DNA of 64,000 nt from Marinobacter sp050379415 (GCF_050379415.1 NZ_JBNRLS010000003.1:496001-560000); one strand, 5' to 3'. Counted from the stretch's first letter, positions 41,912 to 51,446 are shown. Numbers and translations are program-made. Notes: generated from the letters alone by a model not told the origin.

Positions 41912-42337
41912 CTACTTCTGCTTTTCGGCGTTTTCCATGATCTTCTGGAACACTTTCAGCGCGCCCTCGATCTCTTCATCGCTGATGCCTTCCAGCATTT
42001 CCTCACGCAACTTGGCCGCCCGCTCGGAAAGGTCGTCCATAAAGGCCCGACCGGCGTCGGTCAGGTGCAGGCGGCGGGCCCTGCGGTCGTTGGGGCAGGG
42101 CCGGCGTTCGATCAGCCCCTGCTGTTCCAGGCTGTCCAACAGGCGCACCAGCGTGGGGTTCTCGATCGCCATCAGGCTGGCAAGTTCACGCTGGGTAAGC
42201 CCTTCACCGCCCTGCTGCAGGTAGACCATCGTGCTCCAGCGGGCCTGGGTCACGCCCAGATCCTTCAGTCGCTCATCCAGCATCTTGCGCCAACGGCGGG
42301 TAACCCGGGCAACGGCAAAGGGAAACTGGTCTCTCAT
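41912..42337 (-). CDS. MarR-family transcriptional regulator
   Basis: A 141-residue winged-helix regulator. The DNA-binding domain includes TQRELASLMAIENPTLVRLL, DSLEQQGLIERRPCPNDRRA and RRLHLTDAGR. GGAG lies 8 nt before the ATG. It is co-transcribed with the MFS exporter that follows and probably represses this operon in the absence of a ligand. An AT-rich imperfect dyad (TTAGCATACTATTGGTAA on the minus strand, about 42416-42433) lies about 80 bases upstream and is a candidate operator. Confidence 0.92.
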   Translation of the reverse strand: MRDQFPFAVARVTRRWRKMLDERLKDLGVTQARWSTMVYLQQGGEGLTQRELASLMAIENPTLVRLLDSLEQQGLIERRPCPNDRRARRLHLTDAGRAFMDDLSERAAKLREEMLEGISDEEIEGALKVFQKIMENAEKQK

Positions 42338-42415
42338 GGGTTATCGCTCCTGTCCGGTGGCCGCCCGTTCGCTCTGAGAAGCCGGGCTGTCGGCCAAAAA
42401 ACTCACATTATGGGA

Positions 42416-42433
42416 TAGTTACCAATAGTATGC
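42416..42433. promoter_or_regulatory. candidate MarR operator
   Basis: An imperfect AT-rich dyad, ATAGTTACCAATAGTATGC on the plus strand, with TTA and TAA half sites in TTACCAATAGTATGCTAA. It is positioned where a marR promoter and operator would be expected. The match to MarR-type sites is by general form only. Confidence 0.3.
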
Positions 42434-42499
42434 TAACCATTGAAAGAAAAACAGATATCAGATTAAAAATATAATCGGGAAAACCGAGAGGAATCTGCC

Positions 42500-43789
42500 T
42501 CAGCCAGCCTGACGCCGCTCTTCGTTCTCCTTCATCTGTTCGACCTCGGGAGATTCGTGAAATTCCTCGTTCCGGGGATCCAGCTCGGTCAGCACCGGAG
42601 AGGTCTCGGGCATGGCCGGCACAAAGTGCTCCTGCTCTGCCACCGGCACATCCTCGGTGTGACTGATGCGATAGCTGGTGATCAGCGCCAGCAGCACCAG
42701 GAATCCGGCGTTTCCCAGGAACAGACCCCTGGGGCCCAGGAGCCCGATCAGCTCGGCCATGACAATGGGGCCGATCACACTACCCACGCCGTAACTGAGC
42801 AGCAGAGTGGCGCTGGCCGAAACAATGCGGCTGGTTTCCATGCGGTCATTGGTGATGGCCACGGCAATGGGATACACACTGGCTGACAGACCAGTGAACA
42901 GCCCCACCAGCAAAGTCAGCATTGCGAGATTGGTCGTTTCCAGTACGCCAACACCCCCAGCCGCCGCAGCTGCAACCAGTGCCACCCAGAACATGACCCG
43001 GCGGCGATCAAACCGGTCACAGACCCGCCCCAGCGGCCAGGCCAGGATCATGGCTGCAACGATGGCACTGGCCATGAAGGTGGAGGTCTTCGCCACATCG
43101 AGGCCCACCAGGGTGGCGTAGACCGGCCCCAGGGCGTAGAAACCACCGATCATGACCCCACAGATCAGCGCCCCGGCAACTCCGGAGAAGGATTGTCGGG
43201 CCAGAGTAAAGATGGACATTCGGCTGGCCTGCTCAATGGCCGGCGCTTCCATTCGGGTCAGTGACAGGGGAACGAGCGCCAGGACCAGCAGAATCGCGGC
43301 CAGCGAGAATGGCATGAAGTTGGCCGGATCGCCTACATTGACCACCAGCTGGCCGCCCGCCGCCGACAGGTAGAAAACGATCTGGTACACCGCGAACAGG
43401 GCACCGCGGTTGGCATTGGTCGCGCGGCTGGAGAACCAGCTCTCGATCACCACGAGGACACCGGCAATACTGAACCCGGAGAGTACTCGCAGGAACGCCC
43501 AGAACACCATGGATAGGGCCATGGGGTACATCAGCGATGCCACCGCGGCCATGGCCGCGAACACCGCAAAGGCCCGAATATGCCCTACCCGGCCAATCAC
43601 CCGATGCACGTACAGGGTGCCGAGAACGAAACCGATGGAGTAGCACACCAATACCCAGCCGATCACGTCCGGGGCCACCTGCTCGATACTCAACCGGATG
43701 CCCAGCAGGGTCATCAGGAAGGCGTTGCCGCTCACCAACAGGACAATGCTGAGGATCAGCGCAGACAGGGAAGTGACCATTCGGGTCAT
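42500..43789 (-). CDS. MFS transporter (YcaD-like)
   Basis: A 429-residue twelve-helix transporter. Conserved loops are YVHRVIGRVGHIRAFAVFAA between helices 2 and 3 and GRVCDRFDRRRVMFWVALVA between helices 8 and 9. VIESWFSSRATNANRGALFA is typical of the YcaD branch. The last 50 residues form a charged cytoplasmic tail. GGAG is 8 nt from the ATG. Substrates of this branch are unknown. It stands alone. Confidence 0.88.
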   Translation of the reverse strand: MTRMVTSLSALILSIVLLVSGNAFLMTLLGIRLSIEQVAPDVIGWVLVCYSIGFVLGTLYVHRVIGRVGHIRAFAVFAAMAAVASLMYPMALSMVFWAFLRVLSGFSIAGVLVVIESWFSSRATNANRGALFAVYQIVFYLSAAGGQLVVNVGDPANFMPFSLAAILLVLALVPLSLTRMEAPAIEQASRMSIFTLARQSFSGVAGALICGVMIGGFYALGPVYATLVGLDVAKTSTFMASAIVAAMILAWPLGRVCDRFDRRRVMFWVALVAAAAAGGVGVLETTNLAMLTLLVGLFTGLSASVYPIAVAITNDRMETSRIVSASATLLLSYGVGSVIGPIVMAELIGLLGPRGLFLGNAGFLVLLALITSYRISHTEDVPVAEQEHFVPAMPETSPVLTELDPRNEEFHESPEVEQMKENEERRQAG

Positions 43790-44064
43790 GACAACGGCTC
43801 CGGGCGGCAGACAACAGACTATAAATGTTCGGGCAACAAGATAGCACCAGCCTCCGGACTGTGCCGGAACGGCATTAGACCAGCGGCACCGGGTGCAGGC
43901 TACTAGGGACTTCCCGAGACCCCGGAAGTATGCTCGAATAATCGTTGGATGGTCGCTAAACCTTGGGTTTACAGTGTTTTACATTAATGGGTCGTAACAG
44001 ACCGACTGGCTCGGAGCAGGTAACATAAATTCGAGATACTCAATGGATCCGTGAGCGCCTGGAT

Positions 44065-44967
44065 ATGAAAAAGACGGACTGGCCCATCCGCTGGGATTTG
44101 CTGTTACGCTATCGACTGATCGAGACGATTGCCTTGTGGGAAGGTCGACTGACCACCAACCACATTTGCCACAGCTTTGGCATCGGCCGCCAGCAGGCAT
44201 CCAAGGACATCAACACTTACCTGCGCGAGCTGGCCCCGGGCAACCTGTTGTATGACCGCCACCTCAAGGGTTACGTGCCGGCACCAAAATTCCGGCCGGT
44301 GGTCACCCGTGGGGAGGTCAATGAATACCTCGACCTGCTCGCCCGCCAACAGAACCTGAGTCACACCTTTGAATCGCTGGATCTGGGCCTTCCCGACAGT
44401 CACGTAGTGGCGGGCCCGAACCGGGTAATCGCTCCGGAAACCATGCGCGCCGTGGTGACCGCAACCCGCCATGGCCGGCAGTTGCGTGCCAGCTACACCT
44501 CGCTGAGCCGCCCCGAACCGGTGGAAACCATTCTGGAACCCCATACCCTTGTGTGCACCGGTGACAGCTGGCACCTGAGAGCGTGGTGCGACTCCAACCG
44601 GGAGTTCCGGGACTTTGCCCTGAGCCGTCTGCGCACGGTACCCGAAGCCCTGCGCCAGCGAGCCCGCCACACCTGCCAGCACGACGAGGACTGGACCCGT
44701 GAAGTCACCCTGGTAATCACACCAGATCACCGCCTGACCGAAGCGCAACAGGACATCATCGCCCGGGACTATGGCATGCAAGGCGGCCGGCTGACCCTCC
44801 AGACCCGGGCCGCACTGACGCCTTATGTCCTGTCACGCATGGGCATCACCTTTGACAACGAACATCCGGACCCTCTGGTCCAGCAACTGGAGCTGGCCAA
44901 CCCGGATGAACTGGGGTTCGGCAGCCGTCGGGAGCAGGCACTCAAAGCGGTGGCCGGACTCTGCTAG
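44065..44967 (+). CDS. WYL-domain transcriptional regulator
   Basis: A 300-residue regulator. The N-terminal winged helix (about 10-70) contains LTTNHICHSFGIGRQQASKD. The WYL domain (about 130-200) contains LEPHTLVCTGDSWHLRAWCD, and a WCX-like C-terminal domain follows. WYL domains bind nucleic acids or nucleotides, and such proteins often control DNA-damage or defence genes. The next gene, a secreted nuclease, starts 10 bases after this stop, so the two are probably co-expressed. Confidence 0.88.
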   Translation: MKKTDWPIRWDLLLRYRLIETIALWEGRLTTNHICHSFGIGRQQASKDINTYLRELAPGNLLYDRHLKGYVPAPKFRPVVTRGEVNEYLDLLARQQNLSHTFESLDLGLPDSHVVAGPNRVIAPETMRAVVTATRHGRQLRASYTSLSRPEPVETILEPHTLVCTGDSWHLRAWCDSNREFRDFALSRLRTVPEALRQRARHTCQHDEDWTREVTLVITPDHRLTEAQQDIIARDYGMQGGRLTLQTRAALTPYVLSRMGITFDNEHPDPLVQQLELANPDELGFGSRREQALKAVAGLC

Positions 44968-44977
44968 ACTGCCCGGC

Positions 44978-46732
44978 GTGAAATTATCCGCGCTGTTTGC
45001 CGCCACGACTCTTGCCCTTTCTCTGCTGACACCTCTCGCGTCGGCAGCCACTGCCTGTGGCGCCGCCGCCACCCCCATCGCCCTCATTCAGGGCGAAGGA
45101 GACCGCTCCCCCTTCGTCGGCCAGACCGTGACCTTGGAGGGCATCCTGACCCTCGACGCCCGGGGGCAAGGTGGTTTCCGCGGCTTTTACCTGCAACAGG
45201 CAGACGATCAAACCGACGACAATCCGGCCACCTCCGAAGCACTGTTTGTCTATAGCCGCCGCCATCAGGGCAGCCGGGGCCAAAGGCTCAGGGTGACCGG
45301 TGAGGTGAAGGAATTTCACGGGCTCACCGAAATAGTCAAGGTCCGGGAGCTGGAAGTATGCGGCCCCGGAACCTTGCCGGAACCTATCGCACTGCAGCTA
45401 TCCGGGGCCGGCGCACTCGAGGCCCTTGAAAACATGCGGGTCTCCATCCCCTCGCCCCTGACCGTAATCGACAGCTATAACCTGGCGCGCTATGGCGAAC
45501 TCACCCTGGCGCCCCAAGACCGGGTGATTGCTACCGAATATCTGCCGCCCGGCCCGATGGCCGGCAAGCTCGACAGCTCGGTCAACGGTCAGATCACACT
45601 TGATGACGGCCAGGGCAAACGGGATCCGCGGCCCGTGCCCTGGCCACCGGAAGGTCTCGGTGCCGACAACACGGTGCGTACCGGAGATACCCTCCGTGGG
45701 GTGCGTGGGGTGCTGGATTTCCGGTTCGGCCAATGGCGGGTCCAGCCCGAGCCATCACCGGATTTCATCGCCACCAATCCCCGGGAGCCGGCACCGGAGC
45801 GTCCCGGCGGATCGATTCTGCGGGTGATGACCCTCAACCTGGCCAATCTGTTCAACGGCGATGGCCGGGGTGGCGACTTTCCGACTCCCAGAGGTGCGAC
45901 AACCGAATCTGCCTACCGGCAACAACAGGCGCGTCTTGTCTCGGCCCTGACCGCGCCGGACCCTGACATCCTGGCGGTCAGTGAACTGGAAAACGACGGC
46001 TATGGGGAACACAGCGCCGCCGCAACACTGGCCAGGGCCCTGGGCTCCCAATGGCGCTATATCCGGACCCCGGGAAAGGACGGCAACGACGCCATCCGCA
46101 CAGCCCTGTACTATCGCCAGGACAGGGTAGTCCCGGTCGGCCAGGCAGAACGGTTGACCAGCGGCCCCTTCCACAATACGGGCCGGCCGCCACTGGCACA
46201 GGCGTTCCGGTTACGAAATGGTAAAGAGTCGGTCCGGGTGGTGGTTCCCCACCTCAAATCCAAATCCTGCCGCGGTGCCACCGGCCCGGAGCGGGACCAG
46301 CGCGATGGGCAGGGTTGCTATGCCCAACGCCGGACCCGGGCCGCCAGGGCAATCGCAGACTGGCTGGATCGCCTGCCCGCGCAGGGTGCGATAGCCGGTA
46401 CGCTGATCACCGGGGATTTCAATAGCTACACCCGGGAAACACCGTTGCAGCTGCTGCAAAAACGGGGCTACACCAGCATGGTGGCGCATTATCACCCCTG
46501 CACGCCTGAGCAGTGCCGCCATTACACCTACCGTTACAAGGGCCGTAAGGGCTCGCTGGATCATGCCCTGGCTTCTGCCGGTCTTGCGGGGCAAGTCGTG
46601 AACGCCGTCACCTGGCGCATCAATGCCGACGAACCCAGGTCGCTCGGCTACCAGTCTGATATTGCACCCGGCAGTGTCGGGCCCTGGCGCTCCTCGGATC
46701 ACAATCCCGTTATCGTTGACATTCGGCTCTAG
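44978..46732 (+). CDS. ExeM/NucH-family extracellular endonuclease
   Basis: A 584-residue exported protein. The signal peptide (KLSALFAATTLALSLLTPLA) starts at GTG 44978. An OB-fold-like domain covers about 35-140. The C-terminal endonuclease/exonuclease/phosphatase domain (about 275-584) carries RVMTLNLANLF, DPDILAVSELEND, VPHLKSKSCRG, ITGDFNSYTRETPLQ and SDHNPVIVDIRL, which include the catalytic Asn, Glu, Asp and His residues. It probably degrades extracellular DNA for nutrient use or biofilm remodelling. No RBS is visible, and translation may be coupled to the WYL gene. Confidence 0.9.
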   Translation: MKLSALFAATTLALSLLTPLASAATACGAAATPIALIQGEGDRSPFVGQTVTLEGILTLDARGQGGFRGFYLQQADDQTDDNPATSEALFVYSRRHQGSRGQRLRVTGEVKEFHGLTEIVKVRELEVCGPGTLPEPIALQLSGAGALEALENMRVSIPSPLTVIDSYNLARYGELTLAPQDRVIATEYLPPGPMAGKLDSSVNGQITLDDGQGKRDPRPVPWPPEGLGADNTVRTGDTLRGVRGVLDFRFGQWRVQPEPSPDFIATNPREPAPERPGGSILRVMTLNLANLFNGDGRGGDFPTPRGATTESAYRQQQARLVSALTAPDPDILAVSELENDGYGEHSAAATLARALGSQWRYIRTPGKDGNDAIRTALYYRQDRVVPVGQAERLTSGPFHNTGRPPLAQAFRLRNGKESVRVVVPHLKSKSCRGATGPERDQRDGQGCYAQRRTRAARAIADWLDRLPAQGAIAGTLITGDFNSYTRETPLQLLQKRGYTSMVAHYHPCTPEQCRHYTYRYKGRKGSLDHALASAGLAGQVVNAVTWRINADEPRSLGYQSDIAPGSVGPWRSSDHNPVIVDIRL

Positions 46733-46857
46733 CGTCCGTCTGGGTAATTCGCCTGATACCGGTGACTCACGCGCCCGCGGTGGAGGGCAGTCCAGCCAAG
46801 GCTGTCTGATCGACGACAGGTAAACTGGAGACGTGTCTTACTCCGACAGGACCTGTG

Positions 46858-47745
46858 ATGAGAATTCCTGCTCCGAATTTCTGGCCCGCCGCCCGAACCG
46901 GGCAGCGCTGGCTGCTGAATGCCCGACGCCGGGTGACCAGCGTTGATGGCCACCGCATGGTTTACCTGGAGCGGGGAGAGCCCGGCCCTGACCGCCCGAC
47001 GCTCCTGCTGATCCATGGTTTTGCGGCCATGAAAGAGAACTGGGCTTTGTGGCTGCAACGGTTGCCGCGGCACTGGCATCTATTGGTACCGGACGTTCCC
47101 GGTCTGGGCGAAAGCGACTACCGGGAGGATGCCAGCTACCGTTATGTCGCCCAGGCGCTCCGCCTGCGCCAATGGCTTGCCGGTCAGCAAACGGACAACA
47201 TTCATCTGGTCGGCAGCTCCATGGGAGGCGCCATCGCCGCGGTGCTGGCCCACGAGATGCCACTGGCACCACGATCCCTGACCCTGCTCAACAGTGCCGG
47301 CATTCCCGAACACCCCGATGTGGACCTGGATGCGCCGTTCGAGACAGATCGTGACGACCTCCTGATTCCGGAGGACTGGAAGGGCGTCTACCGGATGTTC
47401 AACAGCGTCGGCAACGGCAAGGCCACAGCCACCGGCATGGCCATGGCCGGGCTGCTCGGGCCGGATCTCTTGAGCCGGACCGATGCCCTCCGGCATATCT
47501 TTGCGGACATGGTCGCCGACGCCCTGGCTCCGGCTCGCTACCTGGGGACAGACACGCCGCCATTGCAGGTCCAGTGGGGGGACCGGGACGTGATTACCCC
47601 GACCCGGTGCGTCCGCTGGTTTGACACCGCAACGCCCGATGCCGAGGTGCATGTATTTCGTCGGGTCGGCCACTTGCCCATGCTTGAGGTTCCGGGCAAG
47701 TCATCGGCCGTACTGGAGCGGTTTGTTGAGCGCCATGCGCGTTGA
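46858..47745 (+). CDS. alpha/beta hydrolase
   Basis: A 295-residue hydrolase. The oxyanion-hole segment is LLLIHGFAAMKENWALW, the nucleophile elbow is LVGSSMGGAIA, the acid is in VQWGDRDVITP, and the catalytic His is in RRVGHLPMLE. These define a Ser-Asp-His esterase- or lipase-like enzyme. The substrate cannot be told. ATG 46858 has AGG 7-8 nt upstream; the overlapping GTG at 46855 is possible. A possible N-terminal anchor is not evident. Confidence 0.88.
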   Translation: MRIPAPNFWPAARTGQRWLLNARRRVTSVDGHRMVYLERGEPGPDRPTLLLIHGFAAMKENWALWLQRLPRHWHLLVPDVPGLGESDYREDASYRYVAQALRLRQWLAGQQTDNIHLVGSSMGGAIAAVLAHEMPLAPRSLTLLNSAGIPEHPDVDLDAPFETDRDDLLIPEDWKGVYRMFNSVGNGKATATGMAMAGLLGPDLLSRTDALRHIFADMVADALAPARYLGTDTPPLQVQWGDRDVITPTRCVRWFDTATPDAEVHVFRRVGHLPMLEVPGKSSAVLERFVERHAR

Positions 47746-47893
47746 CAGTGGCCCGTCGGGTGTATCGGGCCAGTTGGCCCGACCGGCCTTGCGCCCCGTC
47801 ACAGCAGCCATGGGATTGCCCCATCATCCCGGCATAATTCCTCACCATCACCGCCCCATTACATAACAAAAACAGTACTGAACGAGGAAACCC

Positions 47894-48937
47894 ATGCGCG
47901 CCTCCGTCTCGACTGCTCAAGATCTGGGTATGCCGGCCATCTACCTGCACACCCTGGCCGAACTGCTACACTCGATTGGCGTCGACGAACAGGACCTTCT
48001 GCTCCGCGTCGGCCTCGACCCCACCCGCCTGAACTGTCCGGAACTCCGGGTAAGCCAGGCCCAGGCCAGTGAGTTTGTCACCCGCGCCATCATCGAGAGC
48101 GGGGAACCGGGCCTGGGCATCCTGCTGGCCCGGGAAATGAAGCTGCCCCTGCATGGCACCCTGGGTACGGCGGTGATGAGCAGCCGGACCCTGAGGGATG
48201 CCCTGGAACTGGTGACCCGCTATCTGACCCTGCGCGCACCCCACCTGAAGGTGAGCCGGCACAGGCTCGAAGGCAAGGCCCGCTATTCCGTGTCCTGCGA
48301 CGTCGACCTGGGTCCGCTGCAGGGCTTTATCCTCGATGCCACCCTGTTTGGCTGCGTCTTCATGGGAGCCCAGCTGACCGGCGCACCGGTGGACGGCACA
48401 CGAATCATCAGGCGAGGTCCGGAACCCCATTATTTCCCGAGGTTCCGCCAGATCATCCCGGTGCCCGTGGAATACGAAGCCCGTGAAGACGCGCTGATCA
48501 TTCCGGAGAGCCGGTTGACCCTGCCGATCCGGTTCACCAATGACCAGCTCGCTGCCGCCTCCCGGGCCCAGTGCGAAGAGGCCCTGCAACGCCTGACCGA
48601 GGATGCCTGCTTCGCCACCCGGGTACGGCGGGTGATTGAAACCAGTCACCCGTTTCCGCCCAAACTGGCTCGGGTCGCCGGCACGCTCTTTGTCTCGGAA
48701 CGGACCCTGAAACGGCGCCTGCAGGAGGAAGATGCCAGCTTCCAGAACCTGGTGGACCAGGTTCGGCTGGAACGGGCGGGGGAACTGCTCACCAGCACCG
48801 GTATGAACCTGAGCCAGATTGCCGATGCCCTGGGCTACGCCGACGCCGCCAACTTCACCCGGGCATTCAAGCGCTGGACCGGCGTCAGCCCGAGCCAGTA
48901 CCGCAATGAAGCGCTCCGGCCGAGGGCCACCGCCTGA
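47894..48937 (+). CDS. AraC-family transcriptional regulator
   Basis: A 347-residue regulator of the Arabinose_bd/HTH_18 type. The N-terminal domain (about 20-205) senses a ligand. The C-terminal double HTH (about 235-335) contains LARVAGTLFVSERTLKRRLQ and the signature IADALGYADAANFTRAFKRW. Related proteins control amino acid or lipid catabolic genes, often divergent or adjacent; here the neighbour is an alpha/beta hydrolase on the same strand. GAGGAAA lies before the ATG. The stop abuts the end of queE. Confidence 0.9.
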   Translation: MRASVSTAQDLGMPAIYLHTLAELLHSIGVDEQDLLLRVGLDPTRLNCPELRVSQAQASEFVTRAIIESGEPGLGILLAREMKLPLHGTLGTAVMSSRTLRDALELVTRYLTLRAPHLKVSRHRLEGKARYSVSCDVDLGPLQGFILDATLFGCVFMGAQLTGAPVDGTRIIRRGPEPHYFPRFRQIIPVPVEYEAREDALIIPESRLTLPIRFTNDQLAAASRAQCEEALQRLTEDACFATRVRRVIETSHPFPPKLARVAGTLFVSERTLKRRLQEEDASFQNLVDQVRLERAGELLTSTGMNLSQIADALGYADAANFTRAFKRWTGVSPSQYRNEALRPRATA

Positions 48938-49594
48938 TCAGTCGATCCCGATGATCTTGTGCATCTGCAGGGTCAGGCGCCAGCGGGGATGGGCGAGGCA
49001 ATAGTCGGTGGCCTTGCGGGTGTTACTCTGCTTGACCGGATCCTCACCGCTGGCCGGAAGGCTTGGGGAAGCCATGGGAGACAGGAAGTAGTGCCGGGCC
49101 CGGATATGCTCGAACCGTTCCGGCATCGCCAACGGCTGGGGATATACCAGCTTGAGCTCATCACAGGCTTCGAGAACCACGGGCGCATCCGCCTTGGGGC
49201 TGACACACAACCAGTCGATGCCGGCCGGCGCCGGAAGGGTGCCATTGGTCTCAACGCCGACTTCAAAACCGGCACGGTGGAAAGCGTCGATAAGCGCGTC
49301 GTCCAGCTGCAGCAAAGGCTCACCTCCGGTGCATACCACGTACGGCCGGCCCGGAGCATCGGGCCAGAGACTGCGTATATGCCGGGCCAGATCATCCGCG
49401 GTTTCAAACCGGCCGCCGTTCTGGCCATCGGTGCCAACAAAGTCGGTATCACAGAAGTCGCACACCGCGCTGGCGCGATCCTTCTCACGGCCGGTCCACA
49501 GATTGCACTTGCTGAACCGGCAGAAGACCGCCGCACGGCCCGCCTGGGCACCTTCACCCTGGAGCGTATAGAACGCCTCTTTGACCCGGTACAT
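48938..49594 (-). CDS. queE: 7-carboxy-7-deazaguanine synthase
   Basis: A 218-residue radical-SAM enzyme that converts 6-carboxytetrahydropterin to 7-carboxy-7-deazaguanine in queuosine synthesis. The N-terminus reads KEAFYTLQGEGAQAGRAAVF. The cluster cysteines are in CRFSKCNLWTGREKDR and AVCDFCDTDFVG, with the insertion typical of the proteobacterial subgroup. CTGGEPLLQ binds SAM. It overlaps the queC stop by one base, forming a queC-queE operon. Confidence 0.95.
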   Translation of the reverse strand: MYRVKEAFYTLQGEGAQAGRAAVFCRFSKCNLWTGREKDRASAVCDFCDTDFVGTDGQNGGRFETADDLARHIRSLWPDAPGRPYVVCTGGEPLLQLDDALIDAFHRAGFEVGVETNGTLPAPAGIDWLCVSPKADAPVVLEACDELKLVYPQPLAMPERFEHIRARHYFLSPMASPSLPASGEDPVKQSNTRKATDYCLAHPRWRLTLQMHKIIGID

Positions 49595-50259
49595 CAGGCC
49601 TGCTCCTCGTATTCCAGCGGATCGGTCACACCGTTGGCGGCAAATGCCTCGAGTCGTTCCACGCAGGAACCGCAGCGACCGCAGGCCTTGTCACGGCCGT
49701 TGTAACACGTCCAGGTCAGACTGTAGTCCAGCCCAAGTTCAAGTCCCTCGGCCAGGATTTCCCCCTTGTCCATACGAATGAACGGCGCCTCGATAGCCAC
49801 CGGCTCATAATTGGCAACGCGGCACACCGCATCCATCTTCTCGACAAACTCGGGGCGGCAGTCCGGATAGATGGCATGGTCCCCGCCGTGGGCACCGAAC
49901 CATACCGCGGAGGCTCCCACGGTCACGGCGTAACCGGTGGCGAGGGACAACAGAATCATGTTGCGGTTGGGCACCACGGTCGCCTTCATGCTGTCCTCCT
50001 CGTAGTGCCCCTCCGGCACCTCGATGTCGGAAGTCAGGGAAGAACCGCTCATGACCCCGGACATGGCACGGATATCGATCTCCTTGTGGGGAATGCCCAG
50101 GTCCGCGCATACCTGCCGGGCGCAATCCAGCTCACGGACATGACGCTGGCCGTAATTGAAGGACAGGGCATGGACCTGATAGCCACGGGCCCGGGCCAGG
50201 TTCAGCAGAGTGAAGGAGTCCATGCCTCCGGAATAGATTACAACCACGGTTTCAGTCAT
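49594..50259 (-). CDS. queC: 7-cyano-7-deazaguanine synthase
   Basis: A 221-residue ATP-dependent enzyme that makes preQ0, the next step after QueE. The PP-loop is YSGGMDSFTLLNLA, and FNYGQRHVRELDCA and the zinc-binding CYNGRDKACGRCGSC are diagnostic. No preQ1 riboswitch pattern was found in the upstream region 50260-50415. Confidence 0.95.
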   Translation of the reverse strand: MTETVVVIYSGGMDSFTLLNLARARGYQVHALSFNYGQRHVRELDCARQVCADLGIPHKEIDIRAMSGVMSGSSLTSDIEVPEGHYEEDSMKATVVPNRNMILLSLATGYAVTVGASAVWFGAHGGDHAIYPDCRPEFVEKMDAVCRVANYEPVAIEAPFIRMDKGEILAEGLELGLDYSLTWTCYNGRDKACGRCGSCVERLEAFAANGVTDPLEYEEQA

Positions 50260-50415
50260 TCAGGCTCCCACAAGGTTCCGGGACAACAACGGCGTGTCAT
50301 CGGGGTTTTACATTGAGTGGACATATTGTAACAGTGGACGCACAGGTTGGGTTCGCGTCTCGGGTACGGGGCGGGTAAACTCAACGAAAAACAACGCAGC
50401 AATGACCCTGACACC

Positions 50416-50928
50416 ATGACCAGCGAATTCACTCCGGCATTCATCGATTTCGAGGCTTCAAGCCTGGATCTGATTGCGAGCTACCCGATTGAAGTGGGTA
50501 TCTGCATGCCGGGCGGCGAACTGCACAGCTGGCTGATCCGGCCCCATGTGCTCTGGCAGGACTGGTCACAAAGCGCCGAACAGATTCACGGCATCTCCCG
50601 GGACACACTGAAGGAGGAAGGCAAGGCAGCGGAGGAAGTGGCCCACCACCTGAACCGCCTGCTACCGGAGCAGGTGTTCTGTGACGCCTGGACCTTCGAC
50701 AGCTTCTGGCTGCACCGGTTGTTCCGAGCCGCCAACGTGCAGCCCGAATTCCAGCTGGAATCGATCTCCATGCTGCTGAACAGCCAGCAGGTCCGGCAAT
50801 GGTCGGGCGTGCGCCAGCAGGTAATCTCAGAACTGGGGTTACCCGTTCACCGGGCTGCCAACGACGCCCTCATCCTCCACAAGACCTGGCGGCGGATTAT
50901 TTTCCAGGACGAAGCCGCACTGCAATGA
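50416..50928 (+). CDS. 3'-5' exonuclease (DnaQ/DEDD superfamily)
   Basis: A 170-residue protein with the DEDD exonuclease pattern: FIDFEASSLD supplies the first Asp and Glu, CDAWTFDSFWLHRLF the second Asp, and LPVHRAANDALIL the His and last Asp of the DEDDh type. It probably trims RNA or DNA 3' ends; the substrate is unknown. I chose ATG 50416; the longer frame upstream lacks an RBS. The 3' end overlaps the convergent small membrane-protein gene by 32 bp. Confidence 0.85.
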   Translation: MTSEFTPAFIDFEASSLDLIASYPIEVGICMPGGELHSWLIRPHVLWQDWSQSAEQIHGISRDTLKEEGKAAEEVAHHLNRLLPEQVFCDAWTFDSFWLHRLFRAANVQPEFQLESISMLLNSQQVRQWSGVRQQVISELGLPVHRAANDALILHKTWRRIIFQDEAALQ

Positions 50929-51133
50929 ACTGCAGGCCGTCCTTGAGGGTATGCAGGGTCCAGTAGGTCGCCACGGCCATCAGTGCCGCTCCGGTGACAG
51001 TAAAGCTCAGGTCATCCCCTACGGTCTTGTCCTGGGCCAGCACCATGTAAATCGCCAGGGCGGCGATCAGTGCAATTTCAACAAAAAAATCAGAACGGAA
51101 CTTGTTTCTGGCAGATCCGGGTTCGTCGGGCAT
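50897..51133 (-). CDS. small two-helix membrane protein
   Basis: A 78-residue protein (from ATG 51133) with two hydrophobic helices, VEIALIAALAIYMVLA and SFTVTGAALMAVATYWTL, and a basic C-terminus. A TTG at 51190 would lengthen it to 97 residues. Neither start has a good RBS, but the composition is coherent. Its end overlaps the convergent exonuclease. I do not recognise a family. Confidence 0.55.
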   Translation of the reverse strand: MPDEPGSARNKFRSDFFVEIALIAALAIYMVLAQDKTVGDDLSFTVTGAALMAVATYWTLHTLKDGLQFIAVRLRPGK

Positions 51134-51253
51134 TTGCTTAGGTTTCAACCTCTGTATTCGCAATAAGTTGATTGACAGGTTAGTGTGCAAATTATCGCCA
51201 ATACAGACTGATCCTTCTGTACGAAGTAGTGGCTACGAACTTTCCGAGATGCC

Positions 51254-51281
51254 AAAAAAAACGCAGCCAAGACGGCTGCGT
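51254..51281 (-). terminator. strong intrinsic terminator, minus strand
   Basis: On the minus strand ACGCAGCC and GGCTGCGT form an 8-bp stem with a 5-base loop, followed by eight T (the A-run at 51254-51261 on the plus strand). No protein gene on the minus strand ends nearby, so the terminated transcript is probably non-coding. Confidence 0.85.
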
Positions 51282-51432
51282 AGAAAGGAGAGATCCATTG
51301 ATACCCGACTCGGCAGGTATCGCGGATTGCACAACGTAAAAACACGTGACGCTGTAAATTATGAGCTTGTCGGCCGAGCACGTCTGTACGGGTTTGCCGA
51401 AGCCAGCGGGCTCTTGCAAACCTTCCGATAGC
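51254..51432 (-). ncRNA. candidate small RNA ending at the orphan terminator
   Basis: A possible promoter on the minus strand (TTGGTT, 18-base spacer, TATAGG) would start transcription near 51432 and give an RNA of about 180 nt ending at the strong terminator. The RNA would contain the 51391-51422 hairpin near its 5' end. I checked it by eye against 6S RNA, tmRNA and RNase P hallmarks and saw no match. The evidence is the orphan terminator plus weak promoter boxes. Confidence 0.35.
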
Positions 51433-51446
51433 CTATACACTGAGAA

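Noticed and set aside
50260..50415. preQ1 riboswitch upstream of queC
   Set aside because: I looked for the preQ1-I and preQ1-II core motifs on the minus strand and did not find them.
51102..51431. 109-aa plus-strand frame and the overlapping minus-strand frames
   Set aside because: They run through a strong intrinsic terminator and a long hairpin, lack RBSs and have no coherent composition.
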